Notes: generated from the letters alone by a model not told the origin. Positions 53,426 through 62,412 are shown, counted from the first letter of the stretch. The stretch is DNA of 64,000 bases from CAYNJF01 sp964397555 (GCA_964397555.1 CAYNJF010000007.1:12369-76368); one strand, 5' to 3'. Numbers and translations are program-made.

Positions 53426-53583
53426 CGATTTCGCCCCTTTTCTAAACGGCGATGAAACCCATTTGGGTTGATTCCTGGTTGGTTGGGGGGCTGTTTTCGG
53501 TGCAGCGTCTTGGGATTGTAATTGGGGCTTTTGGGGGCATTCGGATGATGGGGATGCTCGTGATGATGCTTGTTTTTGCTCAT
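53422..53583 (-). CDS. Tiny His/Pro/Asn-rich protein, 53 aa
   Basis: ATG at 53583 with TAAGGAG upstream; stop TAG inside the CTAG shared with the convergent dehydratase. Residues 5-13 read KHHHEHPHH, followed by Pro/Asn/Lys-rich sequence and a basic end (HRRLEKGRNR). The His cluster suggests metal binding. Too short for normal gene finding; support is the ribosome site and composition. Confidence 0.5.
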   Translation of the reverse strand: MSKNKHHHEHPHHPNAPKSPNYNPKTLHRKQPPNQPGINPNGFHRRLEKGRNR

Positions 53584-54088
53584 GCCGCACTCTCCTTATA
53601 GTCATTGATCTTACATATTATCACGAACCGTTGGAGATAAAAACAGGTCCATACATGGAGACCCATGACCATGAGTCATCCATTAATTAAGAAATGGGGA
53701 CTCACTCAAAGATGGATAATGAGCCTTTAAATCGTCGTATATATACGCTTTTTTGGCCCCCAAAAAGGTTACCTAAGGGGGTACTTTAAAGACGAATGAC
53801 CAAACGAGCATAAACAACACTCAACGATCATGTGACGAATGAGAACGAGATTTTCGGAACAAGGGGTTGATCGGATTATGGAAACGGTAACGTGCAAAAA
53901 CCATCAAAGGGACACGTTTTTTTTACCTCAGGAACTTATCAGCTTAAAGCTCAATGGCTTATGGATAAAAATACTTAAGCGTTTGATTCGTTGAGTTTGT
54001 CCCCTCAGTCTTTGGTCTAGGTTAAAATCGTATTGGCAAAGACTCTTGAAACCATTAAGATGAAATAACGCATGATAAGGAGTTTCGT
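53584..54088. other. Intergenic region upstream of sixA
   Basis: 505 bases without a credible gene. It holds the 12-base palindrome CGTATATATACG (53736-53747) and a CCCCC...GGGGG pairing near 53756-53782. The sixA promoter should be near the right end (TAAAAT near 54023 as a possible -10). Confidence 0.5.
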
Positions 54089-54544
54089 ATGCGCTTAGTG
54101 CTTGTTCGTCATGGAGACGCGCTTTCCACTCATGAGAACCCCGATCGCCCCTTAAGTGAACTGGGTATTCAAAAAATTAATGCGATTGCACCTGTGATTG
54201 CCAAAGATGTCAAAGCTTCTCATATCTATCATAGTCCTAAACTTCGAGCCGTCGAAACCGCAACGCTTTTAGGGCAAGCCCAGCCAAGCGCTCAAGTGCT
54301 TCAAAGCGAAGGGCTTCTTCCGGAAGATGACTTTGAGACCATGCTCACCATCGCCAAGCACAGCGATCATGACACCATCTTAGTAGGGCATCTCCCTTTT
54401 ATGGGGCTGTTTGCTCAAGCTCTTTTAGGCCTTGACCCCGATCATTCAACCCTTGTTTTTAACCCGGGTCACGCGCTTTGCCTACAACGACACGGACTGC
54501 ATTTTGATGTTCTGTGGCACTTATGCCCAAGCCTTCTGTTGTAA
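54089..54544 (+). CDS. sixA: Phosphohistidine phosphatase SixA
   Basis: 151 residues of the histidine phosphatase superfamily: LVLVRHGDAL at the N-terminus with the catalytic RHG (residues 7-9), HSPKLRAVETA and LVGHLPFM with the second catalytic His. SixA removes phosphate from histidines of phosphorelay or PTS proteins. AAGGAG precedes the ATG. The next gene starts 12 bases later on the same strand. Confidence 0.92.
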   Translation: MRLVLVRHGDALSTHENPDRPLSELGIQKINAIAPVIAKDVKASHIYHSPKLRAVETATLLGQAQPSAQVLQSEGLLPEDDFETMLTIAKHSDHDTILVGHLPFMGLFAQALLGLDPDHSTLVFNPGHALCLQRHGLHFDVLWHLCPSLLL

Positions 54545-54556
54545 AAGGATTTTTAT

Positions 54557-55579
54557 ATGCAAGTAACCATTAGTAATCGACTCGATGATAGAGAAAATAA
54601 ATCTTTAACCATTAAAGGCATTAATATCGGCTTATTAATCAGTGAGCTTTGGTCGCAACCAGAGCCAGATCGCTGGTTCAGAAAAAAAAAGCATCATAAA
54701 AAAGAAATGAAGCTAGAGGCAGCAAAGGCCATTTTTGCCTCTATTGAAAAGGAAGACATTAAAATCTTTAAAGATGCTAAGGGTAAGCCTCGGGTTAAGC
54801 TTAAGCTAGAAGAGATCAAATACAAGAAGGTCGAACGTCGAGTCGCCTTGAATTTTTTTGGCTCTCAAGACGCTGATGGCAAGGTATCCTGGGATCACAT
54901 AATCATTGATGAATCCTTATATTACGATGACCGCAAAAACAATCCTGATTATTTAGAGAATCTCGTATTCGCTCTTGAGAACATTTTCAAAAGAAAACTT
55001 CGATTAGAAGCTGAGCGAGAGGCGCGCATTGAGGCCGAGCGCAAGCGAGTGGAAGAAGAAAACAAGCATCAGGATGGCGGCATCGACTTTTCAACGTTTA
55101 CTCCGACTAAGCCACAAAAACTAAAAGAAGAGAAAGACGAAAAGCCCAAAGCCCCCAAGGAGGAAACTTCAACGTTATGGAGCATCCTTAACCACCCTGT
55201 GACCCACGCACTCGGTGTGGCGAGCATCGCGCTTGCAGGTGGCTGGTTGGCAGGATTAGGGGCAACCATGCTTGCCACCACAAGCGTTGGGCTATCCGTA
55301 GGCGTCTTTGTGCTTGAAAGCGCGTACAAATGGAGAAAACACAGCCTCGATGATGGTTATGAGGCCATGAAAGGGATGACTCGCCAAGACATCTCGATGC
55401 TTTCAAACTCCTCAAAGTCGGCCTTTGCCGCAGGGCTGGAAGCAAATTCATGGATGGGCTGGATTAAGTCTCCCGTGAATACAGCCACTTGGAAGCAGTA
55501 TCGAGCATTTGGTGCCGGTCTTCGAGCAGCCCAACACAACGACGAAGACCTGCAAAGCAAGTTCAAGCCCCGGGCTTAA
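54557..55579 (+). CDS. Unknown protein with coiled coil and hydrophobic hairpin, 340 aa
   Basis: Residues 1-140 are charged and include a very basic patch (RKKKHHKKEMK). Residues about 145-210 are a highly charged helix (RLEAEREARIEAERKRVEEE) and Lys/Pro-rich linker. Residues about 228-265 are hydrophobic (ALGVASIALAGGWLAGLGAT), like a membrane hairpin. The rest is a helical tail. No signal peptide. I do not recognise a family. It likely shares the sixA transcript. The layout is compatible with an effector or an inner-membrane protein. Confidence 0.65.
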   Translation: MQVTISNRLDDRENKSLTIKGINIGLLISELWSQPEPDRWFRKKKHHKKEMKLEAAKAIFASIEKEDIKIFKDAKGKPRVKLKLEEIKYKKVERRVALNFFGSQDADGKVSWDHIIIDESLYYDDRKNNPDYLENLVFALENIFKRKLRLEAEREARIEAERKRVEEENKHQDGGIDFSTFTPTKPQKLKEEKDEKPKAPKEETSTLWSILNHPVTHALGVASIALAGGWLAGLGATMLATTSVGLSVGVFVLESAYKWRKHSLDDGYEAMKGMTRQDISMLSNSSKSAFAAGLEANSWMGWIKSPVNTATWKQYRAFGAGLRAAQHNDEDLQSKFKPRA

Positions 55580-56713
55580 TCATTCGCTGATGTACATCAA
55601 CTCGTCTCTTAAAGATTCCAGCTCTTGCTCAACTTGAGCTGGGATCTCAGTGCCTCGAGATCCTGTGTATGAAAATGTGACATAATCCTTATAGGTATCG
55701 TAACAATGATTCGCAAAAGGATGATCCGGATACTGATGGATGCACTCTTTAAGATACCAGTCCGCAAGAGAGTAATACGAGTGATGTTCAAGAGCCCTAT
55801 CGCATACAGCCAACCAATACAGGGCAACAGGGATCATGTCTTTATCATTCGATGATGATATGGCATGATGCAGCTGCTTACGAAGTAAAATGTAAAACAC
55901 CATGTCTTTTTCTTGAGTAAGTTTTGGGAGCCATTCGTTGTCTTGGCGAACAAAATGACTTTTCATATACTCATCCAGCTCAGCAAAATCCAACGTCAGC
56001 TCTTGAATGCCCTGCCCTATTGTCTCGTCAAGACCAATAATCCACTGATTTAAGGTCGCTTGAACCGACTTATCTAAAGGTAGTGCTCGATATGACTCAA
56101 GACGTTGAGTCATCGCCTTGGGCGTTTCATCGACTTCAGTCGACAAGCTGAGTAAACGCTCGAGGGCTTTGAGCTGGGCTGAGGGTTTGGGCTGTGTCTC
56201 TAACAGCGCTTGATAATGCTGGATGGCATTTTCATAATCTCTTGACACAAAGCTCATTTCAGCTTGAAACACCAACGAATGATTTTGGTTGGATTTGAAC
56301 AAGGTCTGACCTTGTTCATCTTGTCGATGACAAGACATGCATACACTTGGAACGCCTTTTAAGATAGATTGAGCTAGCCATAGTTCATCGCGATCAAACG
56401 CATCCTGTGCTCTTGAAAGTTGTTGCTGCAAAACACGCGCCGATATTTTATTGGTCACCGATTTAGGCTCTAAATGAACTGAGGCCGTCTGAAAAGCATG
56501 ACGCATTTGCTTTAAACCATAACGAAGCTGCTCTTGCTTATTGGGATCGCTGAACATAGTATCATCAAAAACGTAGGGCATGGTCTTCTCAAACCAATGC
56601 CCCATTTCAGTCATCGGCACATTGATTTGCGTTAACTCTTGTTCAGACTCGGCGGCAAAACTCGTTGGCGACAAAAGTGCCCCAACCATCATCAAAACGC
56701 ATGCTTTTTTCAT
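55580..56713 (-). CDS. Exported CXXCH protein with TPR-like helices
   Basis: 377 residues from the ATG at 56713. Signal peptide (ACVLMMVGALLSPTSFA). One c-type haem site CMSCH at residues 125-129 (VPSVCMSCHRQ). The region after it is helical with TPR-like spacing (SRDYENAIQHYQALLET). Probably a periplasmic monohaem protein whose electron partner is unknown. It is convergent with the gene ending at 55579 (the two stops touch). Confidence 0.75.
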   Translation of the reverse strand: MKKACVLMMVGALLSPTSFAAESEQELTQINVPMTEMGHWFEKTMPYVFDDTMFSDPNKQEQLRYGLKQMRHAFQTASVHLEPKSVTNKISARVLQQQLSRAQDAFDRDELWLAQSILKGVPSVCMSCHRQDEQGQTLFKSNQNHSLVFQAEMSFVSRDYENAIQHYQALLETQPKPSAQLKALERLLSLSTEVDETPKAMTQRLESYRALPLDKSVQATLNQWIIGLDETIGQGIQELTLDFAELDEYMKSHFVRQDNEWLPKLTQEKDMVFYILLRKQLHHAISSSNDKDMIPVALYWLAVCDRALEHHSYYSLADWYLKECIHQYPDHPFANHCYDTYKDYVTFSYTGSRGTEIPAQVEQELESLRDELMYISE

Positions 56714-56783
56714 CTTTTTGCACAAGTTGGTAAAATTAGCTAGATTATAACAAAGTCACCATATCCAAGCTAAGCCCTAATTT

Positions 56784-57521
56784 ATGAAAGTCAAAATACT
56801 AGCTATTGCAACTTTAACCATGATCTGCTGTTTAGCGCATGCCAAAGAGCCAAGTTGGAAAACCTACAACGCTTTGCTAAAAAAACATGTGGTGACTCAA
56901 ACATATGCTGGGATTACTTCAAACATGGTCGATTATGCTGCACTGAGAAAATCAGGGGAGCTTAACCGTGTGGTTCAAGAGTTAGAGTCTTTTAACATGG
57001 CTCAGTTGTCTTCAAAAGCCGAAAGAATGGCCTTCTTTATCAACGCTTATAATATTTATGCCATCAAGATGGTGGTCGATCATTGGCCTTTGCAAAGCAT
57101 TCGTGATGTAGGCAGTTTTTTTAATCCGGTATGGAAAAAACCGATTGGGCAATTGAACGGCTCCAGTGTCTCTTTGGATAGAATCGAGCACAAGATACTT
57201 CGCCCTATGAATGAGCCTCGTATCCACTTTGCCATTGTCTGTGCCTCTTTAAGCTGCCCAGATTTAAGAAAAGAGGCCTATACGGCAGCCCGCTTGGATG
57301 AACAACTCAATTCAGCCACGATTTTGTTCGTCAAAGATCCCTACAAAGGGGTGCGAAAAACTCAAAGAGGCTTGTTGATTTCCAAAATTTTTGATTGGTT
57401 TGAAGAAGATTTCGAACCCAATGGAGTGCGTGCCTTTATTGGCGAGTACCGAAAATCCGTCAATCGTCTTCCCGTCAATGGTTATATCGAGTATCACTGG
57501 GGTGTGAATGCCAAACGCTGA
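56784..57521 (+). CDS. Exported DUF547 protein
   Basis: 245 residues with a signal peptide (ILAIATLTMICCLAHA). KAERMAFFINAYNIYAIKMV and FAIVCASLSCPDLR (Cys153 and Cys158) are the DUF547 core, whose fold is related to papain-like proteins but has no proven activity. It overlaps the FAD oxidase gene by 14 bases, a firm coupling. In several bacteria DUF547 proteins neighbour lipid- or membrane-modifying enzymes; the role here is unknown. Confidence 0.85.
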   Translation: MKVKILAIATLTMICCLAHAKEPSWKTYNALLKKHVVTQTYAGITSNMVDYAALRKSGELNRVVQELESFNMAQLSSKAERMAFFINAYNIYAIKMVVDHWPLQSIRDVGSFFNPVWKKPIGQLNGSSVSLDRIEHKILRPMNEPRIHFAIVCASLSCPDLRKEAYTAARLDEQLNSATILFVKDPYKGVRKTQRGLLISKIFDWFEEDFEPNGVRAFIGEYRKSVNRLPVNGYIEYHWGVNAKR

Positions 57522-58767
57522 AGGCTCAAAAAAACGCGTTGCCATCGTTGGTGGTGGGATATCTGGGCTCGTGTGTGCCCATTTACTGCACCCCAAATAT
57601 GACATCACTCTGTTTGATGAAAAGCTTCACCTTGGGGGCCACTCATACACCCATCAGGTTCATTATCAAGATGACTTGGTTGATATTGATATGGGGTTGT
57701 TGTTGTTTCATAAAAAGGCCAACCCAACTCTGATTCAATTGTTCAATGAACTTGGGGTCCCTTTAGAAGCTTGTGACTTGAGTTTCAGCTATGACTCGAC
57801 CCAATATTTAAACTACACAGGAAAAGAACTCGGCAACCCTTTTTACCCTCGGTCCAATTTACTGGCCAAAAGAAGCTACGCCCTCTTTTTGGATATTTTA
57901 AAATTTAACACGCTGGCCAAATACACGCTTAACCAAAAAGACATCAATCAACAAAGTTTTTATGAATTTGCTCTTGAGCACAAGTTATCCGATCTCTTGC
58001 TCAATGCTTATCTGTATCCTCTTCTCAACATCCTATGGAGTGCGTCTAAATACGACTTAAAGCACATCCCCATCTTGTTTGTCTTAGAGTTTATGAACAG
58101 CTATGGGCTGTTGTCCAACAAGCAAAGATCATCCTGGTTATTTCTTAGAAAAGGGGCTAAGTCTTACTCCCCTATTTTATCAAAACCCTTTAAAGACAAA
58201 ATCATCCAAGAATTTAAAATCAAATCCATATTACGAAACAAGTACACCGTAGTTGTCGAAGGCCATGACAGCAAACAGGAATTTGATGCCGTTATTTTGG
58301 CCACAAGAGCCGATCAGGCACTTAAGATGATTGAAAACCCCTCTCCTTTAGAAGAGCAGCTTTTGAACAATTTCAAGTACGTCTCCAAATCCATATCCTT
58401 GCATCTCGATGACAGCTTAATGCCCAAGAAGAAAAAGCACTGGGCAAGCTTAAATTACTTACATGATCGCGATGAGTGCATCACCTATCATGCCAATCGA
58501 GTGCAAAAGTTTGACGCTAAAACCAATTTCTTTTTGACCATTGCCGACTCCAATCAAACCGACAAAGACAAAGAACTCTTCCAGTCCGAGTTTATTCGCC
58601 TAGCCTTTAACGATCTTACGGTGCATGCACAAACCAAATACGCGGAAATCAACGGTTTATTGAATACCTACTACTGTGGCGCCTATTGGGGCTACGGCCA
58701 ACATGAAGATGCCGTCAAAAGCGCTTATCGAGCCGTTAAATCGCTTGAACAACGCATGCCAGCCTAA
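57508..58767 (+). CDS. FAD-dependent amine-oxidase-family protein (COG2907-like)
   Basis: 419 residues. The Rossmann dinucleotide motif is VAIVGGGISGLVCAHLL (GxGxxG at residues 15-20), followed by HLGGHSYTHQV. The C-terminus has CGAYWGYGQHEDAV, the FAD-contacting end seen in this oxidoreductase family. Relatives often sit with DUF1365 and cyclopropane-fatty-acid synthase genes; those partners are not here. It is coupled to the DUF547 gene. Its last 335 bases are copied nearly identically at 59699-60035. Confidence 0.88.
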   Translation: MPNAEGSKKRVAIVGGGISGLVCAHLLHPKYDITLFDEKLHLGGHSYTHQVHYQDDLVDIDMGLLLFHKKANPTLIQLFNELGVPLEACDLSFSYDSTQYLNYTGKELGNPFYPRSNLLAKRSYALFLDILKFNTLAKYTLNQKDINQQSFYEFALEHKLSDLLLNAYLYPLLNILWSASKYDLKHIPILFVLEFMNSYGLLSNKQRSSWLFLRKGAKSYSPILSKPFKDKIIQEFKIKSILRNKYTVVVEGHDSKQEFDAVILATRADQALKMIENPSPLEEQLLNNFKYVSKSISLHLDDSLMPKKKKHWASLNYLHDRDECITYHANRVQKFDAKTNFFLTIADSNQTDKDKELFQSEFIRLAFNDLTVHAQTKYAEINGLLNTYYCGAYWGYGQHEDAVKSAYRAVKSLEQRMPA

Positions 58768-58839
58768 GCATAAAAAGTTGACCAACCAACTCCCTGTCTC
58801 ACAAGGGCATTACCCTCTATAATGCCGAACTCTTAATAG

Positions 58840-58856
58840 TTGTACATGAATGTGTA
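58840..58856. promoter_or_regulatory. Palindromic motif TTGTACAT-GA-ATGTGTA (copy 2 of 3)
   Basis: Just before the secreted-protein gene starting at 58862, in a CTTAATAGTTGTACAT context that matches the one before 60132. Confidence 0.5.
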
Positions 58857-58861
58857 ATTCC

Positions 58862-59515
58862 ATGAAACACGTAAATAAATTTATTGCCTTGCTTCTCATT
58901 TTTGGCTTTACCAGTTTTGCAGCTCATGCAATCATCGATAGATTCATCACTCTCGATAAGGCTTTTCACTACACCCATAAACATCCTTATCTCAATAGCG
59001 ACCAATATGTCATCCATGTGCCACAAGGATTTACTACTTCGGAAAATGGACTTAAAGAGTTTAATCTCAACAATAAAAAGCAATTAATATTTTACAAAAA
59101 ATCTTCCCCTCAAGGGGATATCTCTGACAGTGTAAGTAGGATTGGACTAATAATTGAGAATAAAAGGTTTGAAAACTATACAAACGTTGATTGGGATAAA
59201 TTTACTAGAGCTTCTCATAGCGCAATGCTAAAGAATATGAGCCCTTTTGAAACCAAAGTAATATCGAGTCATATACATTATTATCAAGACTATGTCGTCA
59301 TATATGTCCTCTCACAAGAAAGAGACTTATCATCCTATGAAGTTAAATTCCAGTTTGGAGCTAATTACCTTTTCTTAAACCGAAACCCACAAACACATCA
59401 AATATCACTTGACAAGGTTTATATCGAAAAACGAATCAACCTAGAAGATGACTTAAAAAAACAAGAAATCGAGTTTCGTCGCTTCTGTGAATCAATTGTC
59501 GAGTTTAATCACTAA
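58862..59515 (+). CDS. Secreted hypothetical protein A of a diverged pair, 217 aa
   Basis: Starts at ATG 58862 (an ATG 4 codons earlier is in frame; this one begins the signal peptide directly: MKHVNKFIALLLIFGFTSFA). The mature protein is rich in Lys, Asn, Tyr and beta strands, without a motif I know. N-terminus and upstream sequence closely match the gene at 60132 (MKHLTKFI), and both follow a copy of the oxidase 3' end. A strong terminator follows. Confidence 0.75.
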   Translation: MKHVNKFIALLLIFGFTSFAAHAIIDRFITLDKAFHYTHKHPYLNSDQYVIHVPQGFTTSENGLKEFNLNNKKQLIFYKKSSPQGDISDSVSRIGLIIENKRFENYTNVDWDKFTRASHSAMLKNMSPFETKVISSHIHYYQDYVVIYVLSQERDLSSYEVKFQFGANYLFLNRNPQTHQISLDKVYIEKRINLEDDLKKQEIEFRRFCESIVEFNH

Positions 59516-59541
59516 TACTCTCCTGCCCACAATGAGCGTAC

Positions 59542-59572
59542 AAAAGCCATGCATGAATGCATGGCTTTTACT
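59542..59572 (+). terminator. Terminator after secreted protein A
   Basis: AAAAGCCATGCAT and ATGCATGGCTTTT, a perfect 13-base stem with a 2-base GA nominal loop, followed by a T-rich stretch. Confidence 0.82.
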
Positions 59573-59667
59573 TTTCTTAACCAATAAAGTAAGAACTCAT
59601 TTATCATACCGATTTGAATCGTACTCAATACACTTAAAGGAGCTTCGCGCTCCCTATTCTCACTGGG

Positions 59668-60035
59668 CATCTCAATGATAGTTTAATGCCCCAAAAAAGA
59701 AAAAGCACTGGGCAAGCTTAAATTACTTGCATGATCGCGATGAGTGCATCACCTATCATGCCAATCGAGTGCAAAAGTTTGACGCTAAAACCAATTTCTT
59801 TTTGACCATTGCCGACTCCAATCAAACCGACAAAGACAAAGAACTCTTCCAGTCCGAGTTTATTCGCCTAGCCTTTAACGATCTTACGGTGCATGCACAA
59901 ACCAAATACGCGGAAATCAACGGTTTATTGAATACCTACTACTGTGGCGCCTATTGGGGCTACGGCCAACATGAAGATGCCGTCAAAAGCGCTTATCGAG
60001 CCGTTAAATCGCTTGAACAACGCATGCCAGCCTAA
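59668..60035 (+). pseudogene. Partial duplicate of the FAD oxidase 3' end
   Basis: Similarity to 58400-58767 begins near 59668 with several differences and a small insertion in an A-run that shifts the frame. From about 59699 to the TAA at 60035 it is nearly identical (one base difference seen). It encodes only the C-terminal fifth, lacks the Rossmann motif, and has no ribosome site at its first in-frame ATG (59727), so it is a remnant. Confidence 0.85.
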
Positions 60036-60109
60036 CCAAAGAACTAGTTGAGCAACTAATTTTATGCCTTAGCAAAGCTCTCTCCTGTATACTGGTAAAA
60101 TCTTAATAT

Positions 60110-60126
60110 TTGTACATTAATGTGTA
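60110..60126. promoter_or_regulatory. Palindromic motif TTGTACAT-TA-ATGTGTA (copy 3 of 3)
   Basis: Lies just before the ATG at 60132. The sequence from TCTTAATA through the signal-peptide codons parallels that at 58830-58880. Confidence 0.5.
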
Positions 60127-60131
60127 GTTTC

Positions 60132-60764
60132 ATGAAACATTTAACCAAGTTTATTCTCGTCTTTGTTCTCGTTTTATGCCTAGTTGTCTCTAAAGCTTAT
60201 TCTGATGACCGACCTACAGGCCTGTCTCTAAGCTTGCCCGGATTACAAGCCTCTCATTCCACGCAAGACTATGATCTCATCATCCCACCTCAATACAAAG
60301 TAAGAAAAGAACATCATCAAGCATTCGTTAACGGCGAACGCAACACTATTGTATTTACTCATCTTGAGAAGAATAAGCAAGGCAAGTTGTTTGAAAAAGG
60401 AAGCATTGTTATCGCAAGCTTCTCCACACCCATGCCTGATAGAAAGTTTAACACTAGGTTTCACGCAAAGCTTACCCATGAATTTTTGTCGATAAATAGT
60501 AACAAGGATATTATTCACCATTCTATCTACAACAAAGATGAGATGATGATAAGTCATATTTCATTGGTTGAAAAGCGCTGGATTCCGAATCTTGGAGAGA
60601 CCAAAGCGATCAAAGTTACTTATATTGTCACAAGTTACAGCTCTGCAACACAACGTTCTCATAGTGACTTTGTTTCAATCATTTATGTCATCGAACCCAA
60701 TAAAGACCTAACAGAACAAATCGAGGCCATTCTAACTCTTATTGACTCAATCATGCCTATCTAA
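60132..60764 (+). CDS. Secreted hypothetical protein B of a diverged pair, 210 aa
   Basis: ATG 60132 begins a signal peptide (MKHLTKFILVFVLVLCLVVS). The mature part is beta-rich; segments such as YDLIIPPQYKV and NTIVFTHLEKNKQGK resemble QYVIHVPQGFT and KQLIFYKKSSPQG of protein A, so the two are distant paralogues. No recognised domain. Followed by a terminator-like hairpin. Confidence 0.75.
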   Translation: MKHLTKFILVFVLVLCLVVSKAYSDDRPTGLSLSLPGLQASHSTQDYDLIIPPQYKVRKEHHQAFVNGERNTIVFTHLEKNKQGKLFEKGSIVIASFSTPMPDRKFNTRFHAKLTHEFLSINSNKDIIHHSIYNKDEMMISHISLVEKRWIPNLGETKAIKVTYIVTSYSSATQRSHSDFVSIIYVIEPNKDLTEQIEAILTLIDSIMPI

Positions 60765-60786
60765 GTCCGTTCATACATCATGAAGT

Positions 60787-60819
60787 TAAGCCAGTGGTTG
60801 CCTCCCATTGGCTTATTTT
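60787..60819 (+). terminator. Terminator after secreted protein B
   Basis: TAAGCCAGTGG and CCATTGGCTTA pair with one mismatch around a 7-base loop, followed by TTTTA. Confidence 0.7.
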
Positions 60820-60891
60820 ATGAGTGCTCATAAAAGTCTTTCGAACGACGCTGAGGGTGTTCACCGCTTAGTTGAAACGACAAAGCAGCCT

Positions 60892-62412
60892 TTAGAAACA
60901 ACGAATTTTAGACAAAACCTGTGTCGCCTCATCGACTTTGATGTCATGACGCATATCATCTGGTAATGCTTTCATCGTATTGTTCCACGACTCATAATAG
61001 GTTTGCGTCTTTTGCTCATCGTACGTATGAAAATATAAACAAGCTTTGATGGCCGCTTGAACACTGCTCCAGGCACAATTTCCCCAGGTTTGAGGGGACA
61101 TCGCCAAAACTTTTTTTCCTTCGGGGAGAGCATCAAAATTAATGTTTAATAGGTGTTTCAATTGTTTTTTTAACTCATCATAACTACTCAAGGCATCGAT
61201 CATGTCTTCGACGACTTGGATGGTTTGTGCAGAGCACTTTTCTAGTGGAACAATCGTAACCCCCCGAGCTTCATTCCCGAACCGTTTACCTCGGTTGCAT
61301 ATGGCCATCTTTTGGTTAACTAGATCAAACACCAAGTAAACTAAATGTTTCTCTAAATCACACTGGACCATGAACACTGAATCACTCAAATAATGACGGT
61401 CGTCGTTGACTTGATTAAAGGATAGCTCAAGGCCTTTATGGATATCCGTGATCGAACGTTTGGTTAACACAGATTGACGATTGATAAGAGAAGATAAGAC
61501 ATGGGATACGCCTTGGAATACTGCGTAATCGGGTTGAGCCTGTGAAGAGGATTTTAAACGTCTTTCTAAGCCAGCTGAGACATACTCATTCATCAAATCA
61601 GGGACAAAGCCTAAATAGCCAGAGGGCTCTGATGAGGCCATGATGTCAGTTAAGAGTTTGATACGAAGTTTTTTTGCATGAATGCATAGTGTCGGTTGAT
61701 AGATAAGCAGTGAGGGCACCAAAGCAATCATGTATTTTAAACCAAAGTACATGATCGAATACCCTCGGCTATTTACGTAGGAGGGATTTGCCCCCATATG
61801 AAGGGCTAAAATCGCTCGATACGGCTGATGGTTTCTAATCGATTTCCTCAGATATTCATTCAAGGCCTCATCATCAAGATGCTCTAAATCACTTACGATT
61901 GGCATGATATGATGGGTTAAAAAATATTTTTTAACCTCATGGGACGATTTTTCAGCCGCATACATGCACGCCATGGTGCCAACACTTAATGGCACATGCC
62001 AACTTGCCCCTTGTTGAATGGCGGATGACACCATGGCGCAACTTCCTAAAAGCAACCCCCACTCGAGTAGAGTATTGGAGGTCTTTGCAAATTGCATAAG
62101 ACGATCGGGCTGAACAAAATGCTTGAGCTTTTTCGCGTAAAGAATCCCAGCTGACGTGATCGCAGGTTTTTTGAGCTCTAAGCCAAGCTCAATAAGCTCA
62201 TTCGGTAATAATCGATTAACCTCATGGGCTTGCTCATTCATACGTATGATGTCTAAAGGGTTCTCGTAGCTGCATAATCGATCCTTTCTCGCGCTGGAGA
62301 TATGCTCGCGATACGCTGGGGTCACCGTAATTATAGGGATCAGATGGGTTGATGAACCTGCTACAGGCTCTGATCCGATTAGTGTTCGAGATGGTCCTTT
62401 ATTACTTGCCAT
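60892..62412 (-). CDS. Candidate host-directed effector with CE-clan-like cysteine protease motif
   Basis: 506 residues, no signal peptide. Hydrophobic segments lie near 115-152 and 222-240. An ankyrin-like stretch (ILALHMGANPSYVNSRGYS) is at about 200-220. In the C-terminal third the order EKHLVYLVFDLVNQKMAICN (His356), then SPQTWGNCAW (Gln441, Cys446) resembles the His...Asp/Asn...Gln-x4-Cys arrangement of Ulp1/C48-type proteases and deubiquitinases. This is motif-level evidence only. Similar C-terminal GNC segments occur in large proteins of intracellular gammaproteobacteria. Convergent with protein B's gene, divergent from pdxH. Confidence 0.6.
   Translation of the reverse strand: MASNKGPSRTLIGSEPVAGSSTHLIPIITVTPAYREHISSARKDRLCSYENPLDIIRMNEQAHEVNRLLPNELIELGLELKKPAITSAGILYAKKLKHFVQPDRLMQFAKTSNTLLEWGLLLGSCAMVSSAIQQGASWHVPLSVGTMACMYAAEKSSHEVKKYFLTHHIMPIVSDLEHLDDEALNEYLRKSIRNHQPYRAILALHMGANPSYVNSRGYSIMYFGLKYMIALVPSLLIYQPTLCIHAKKLRIKLLTDIMASSEPSGYLGFVPDLMNEYVSAGLERRLKSSSQAQPDYAVFQGVSHVLSSLINRQSVLTKRSITDIHKGLELSFNQVNDDRHYLSDSVFMVQCDLEKHLVYLVFDLVNQKMAICNRGKRFGNEARGVTIVPLEKCSAQTIQVVEDMIDALSSYDELKKQLKHLLNINFDALPEGKKVLAMSPQTWGNCAWSSVQAAIKACLYFHTYDEQKTQTYYESWNNTMKALPDDMRHDIKVDEATQVLSKIRCF

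Noticed and set aside
53294..53605. 103-codon minus-strand frame
   Set aside because: Half of it is antisense to the serine dehydratase; the 53-codon frame beginning at 53583 has the ribosome site and coherent composition.
59727..60035. 102-codon gene identical to the oxidase C-terminus
   Set aside because: No ribosome site, no FAD-binding motif, and homology extends upstream in another frame, so it is a remnant rather than a gene.
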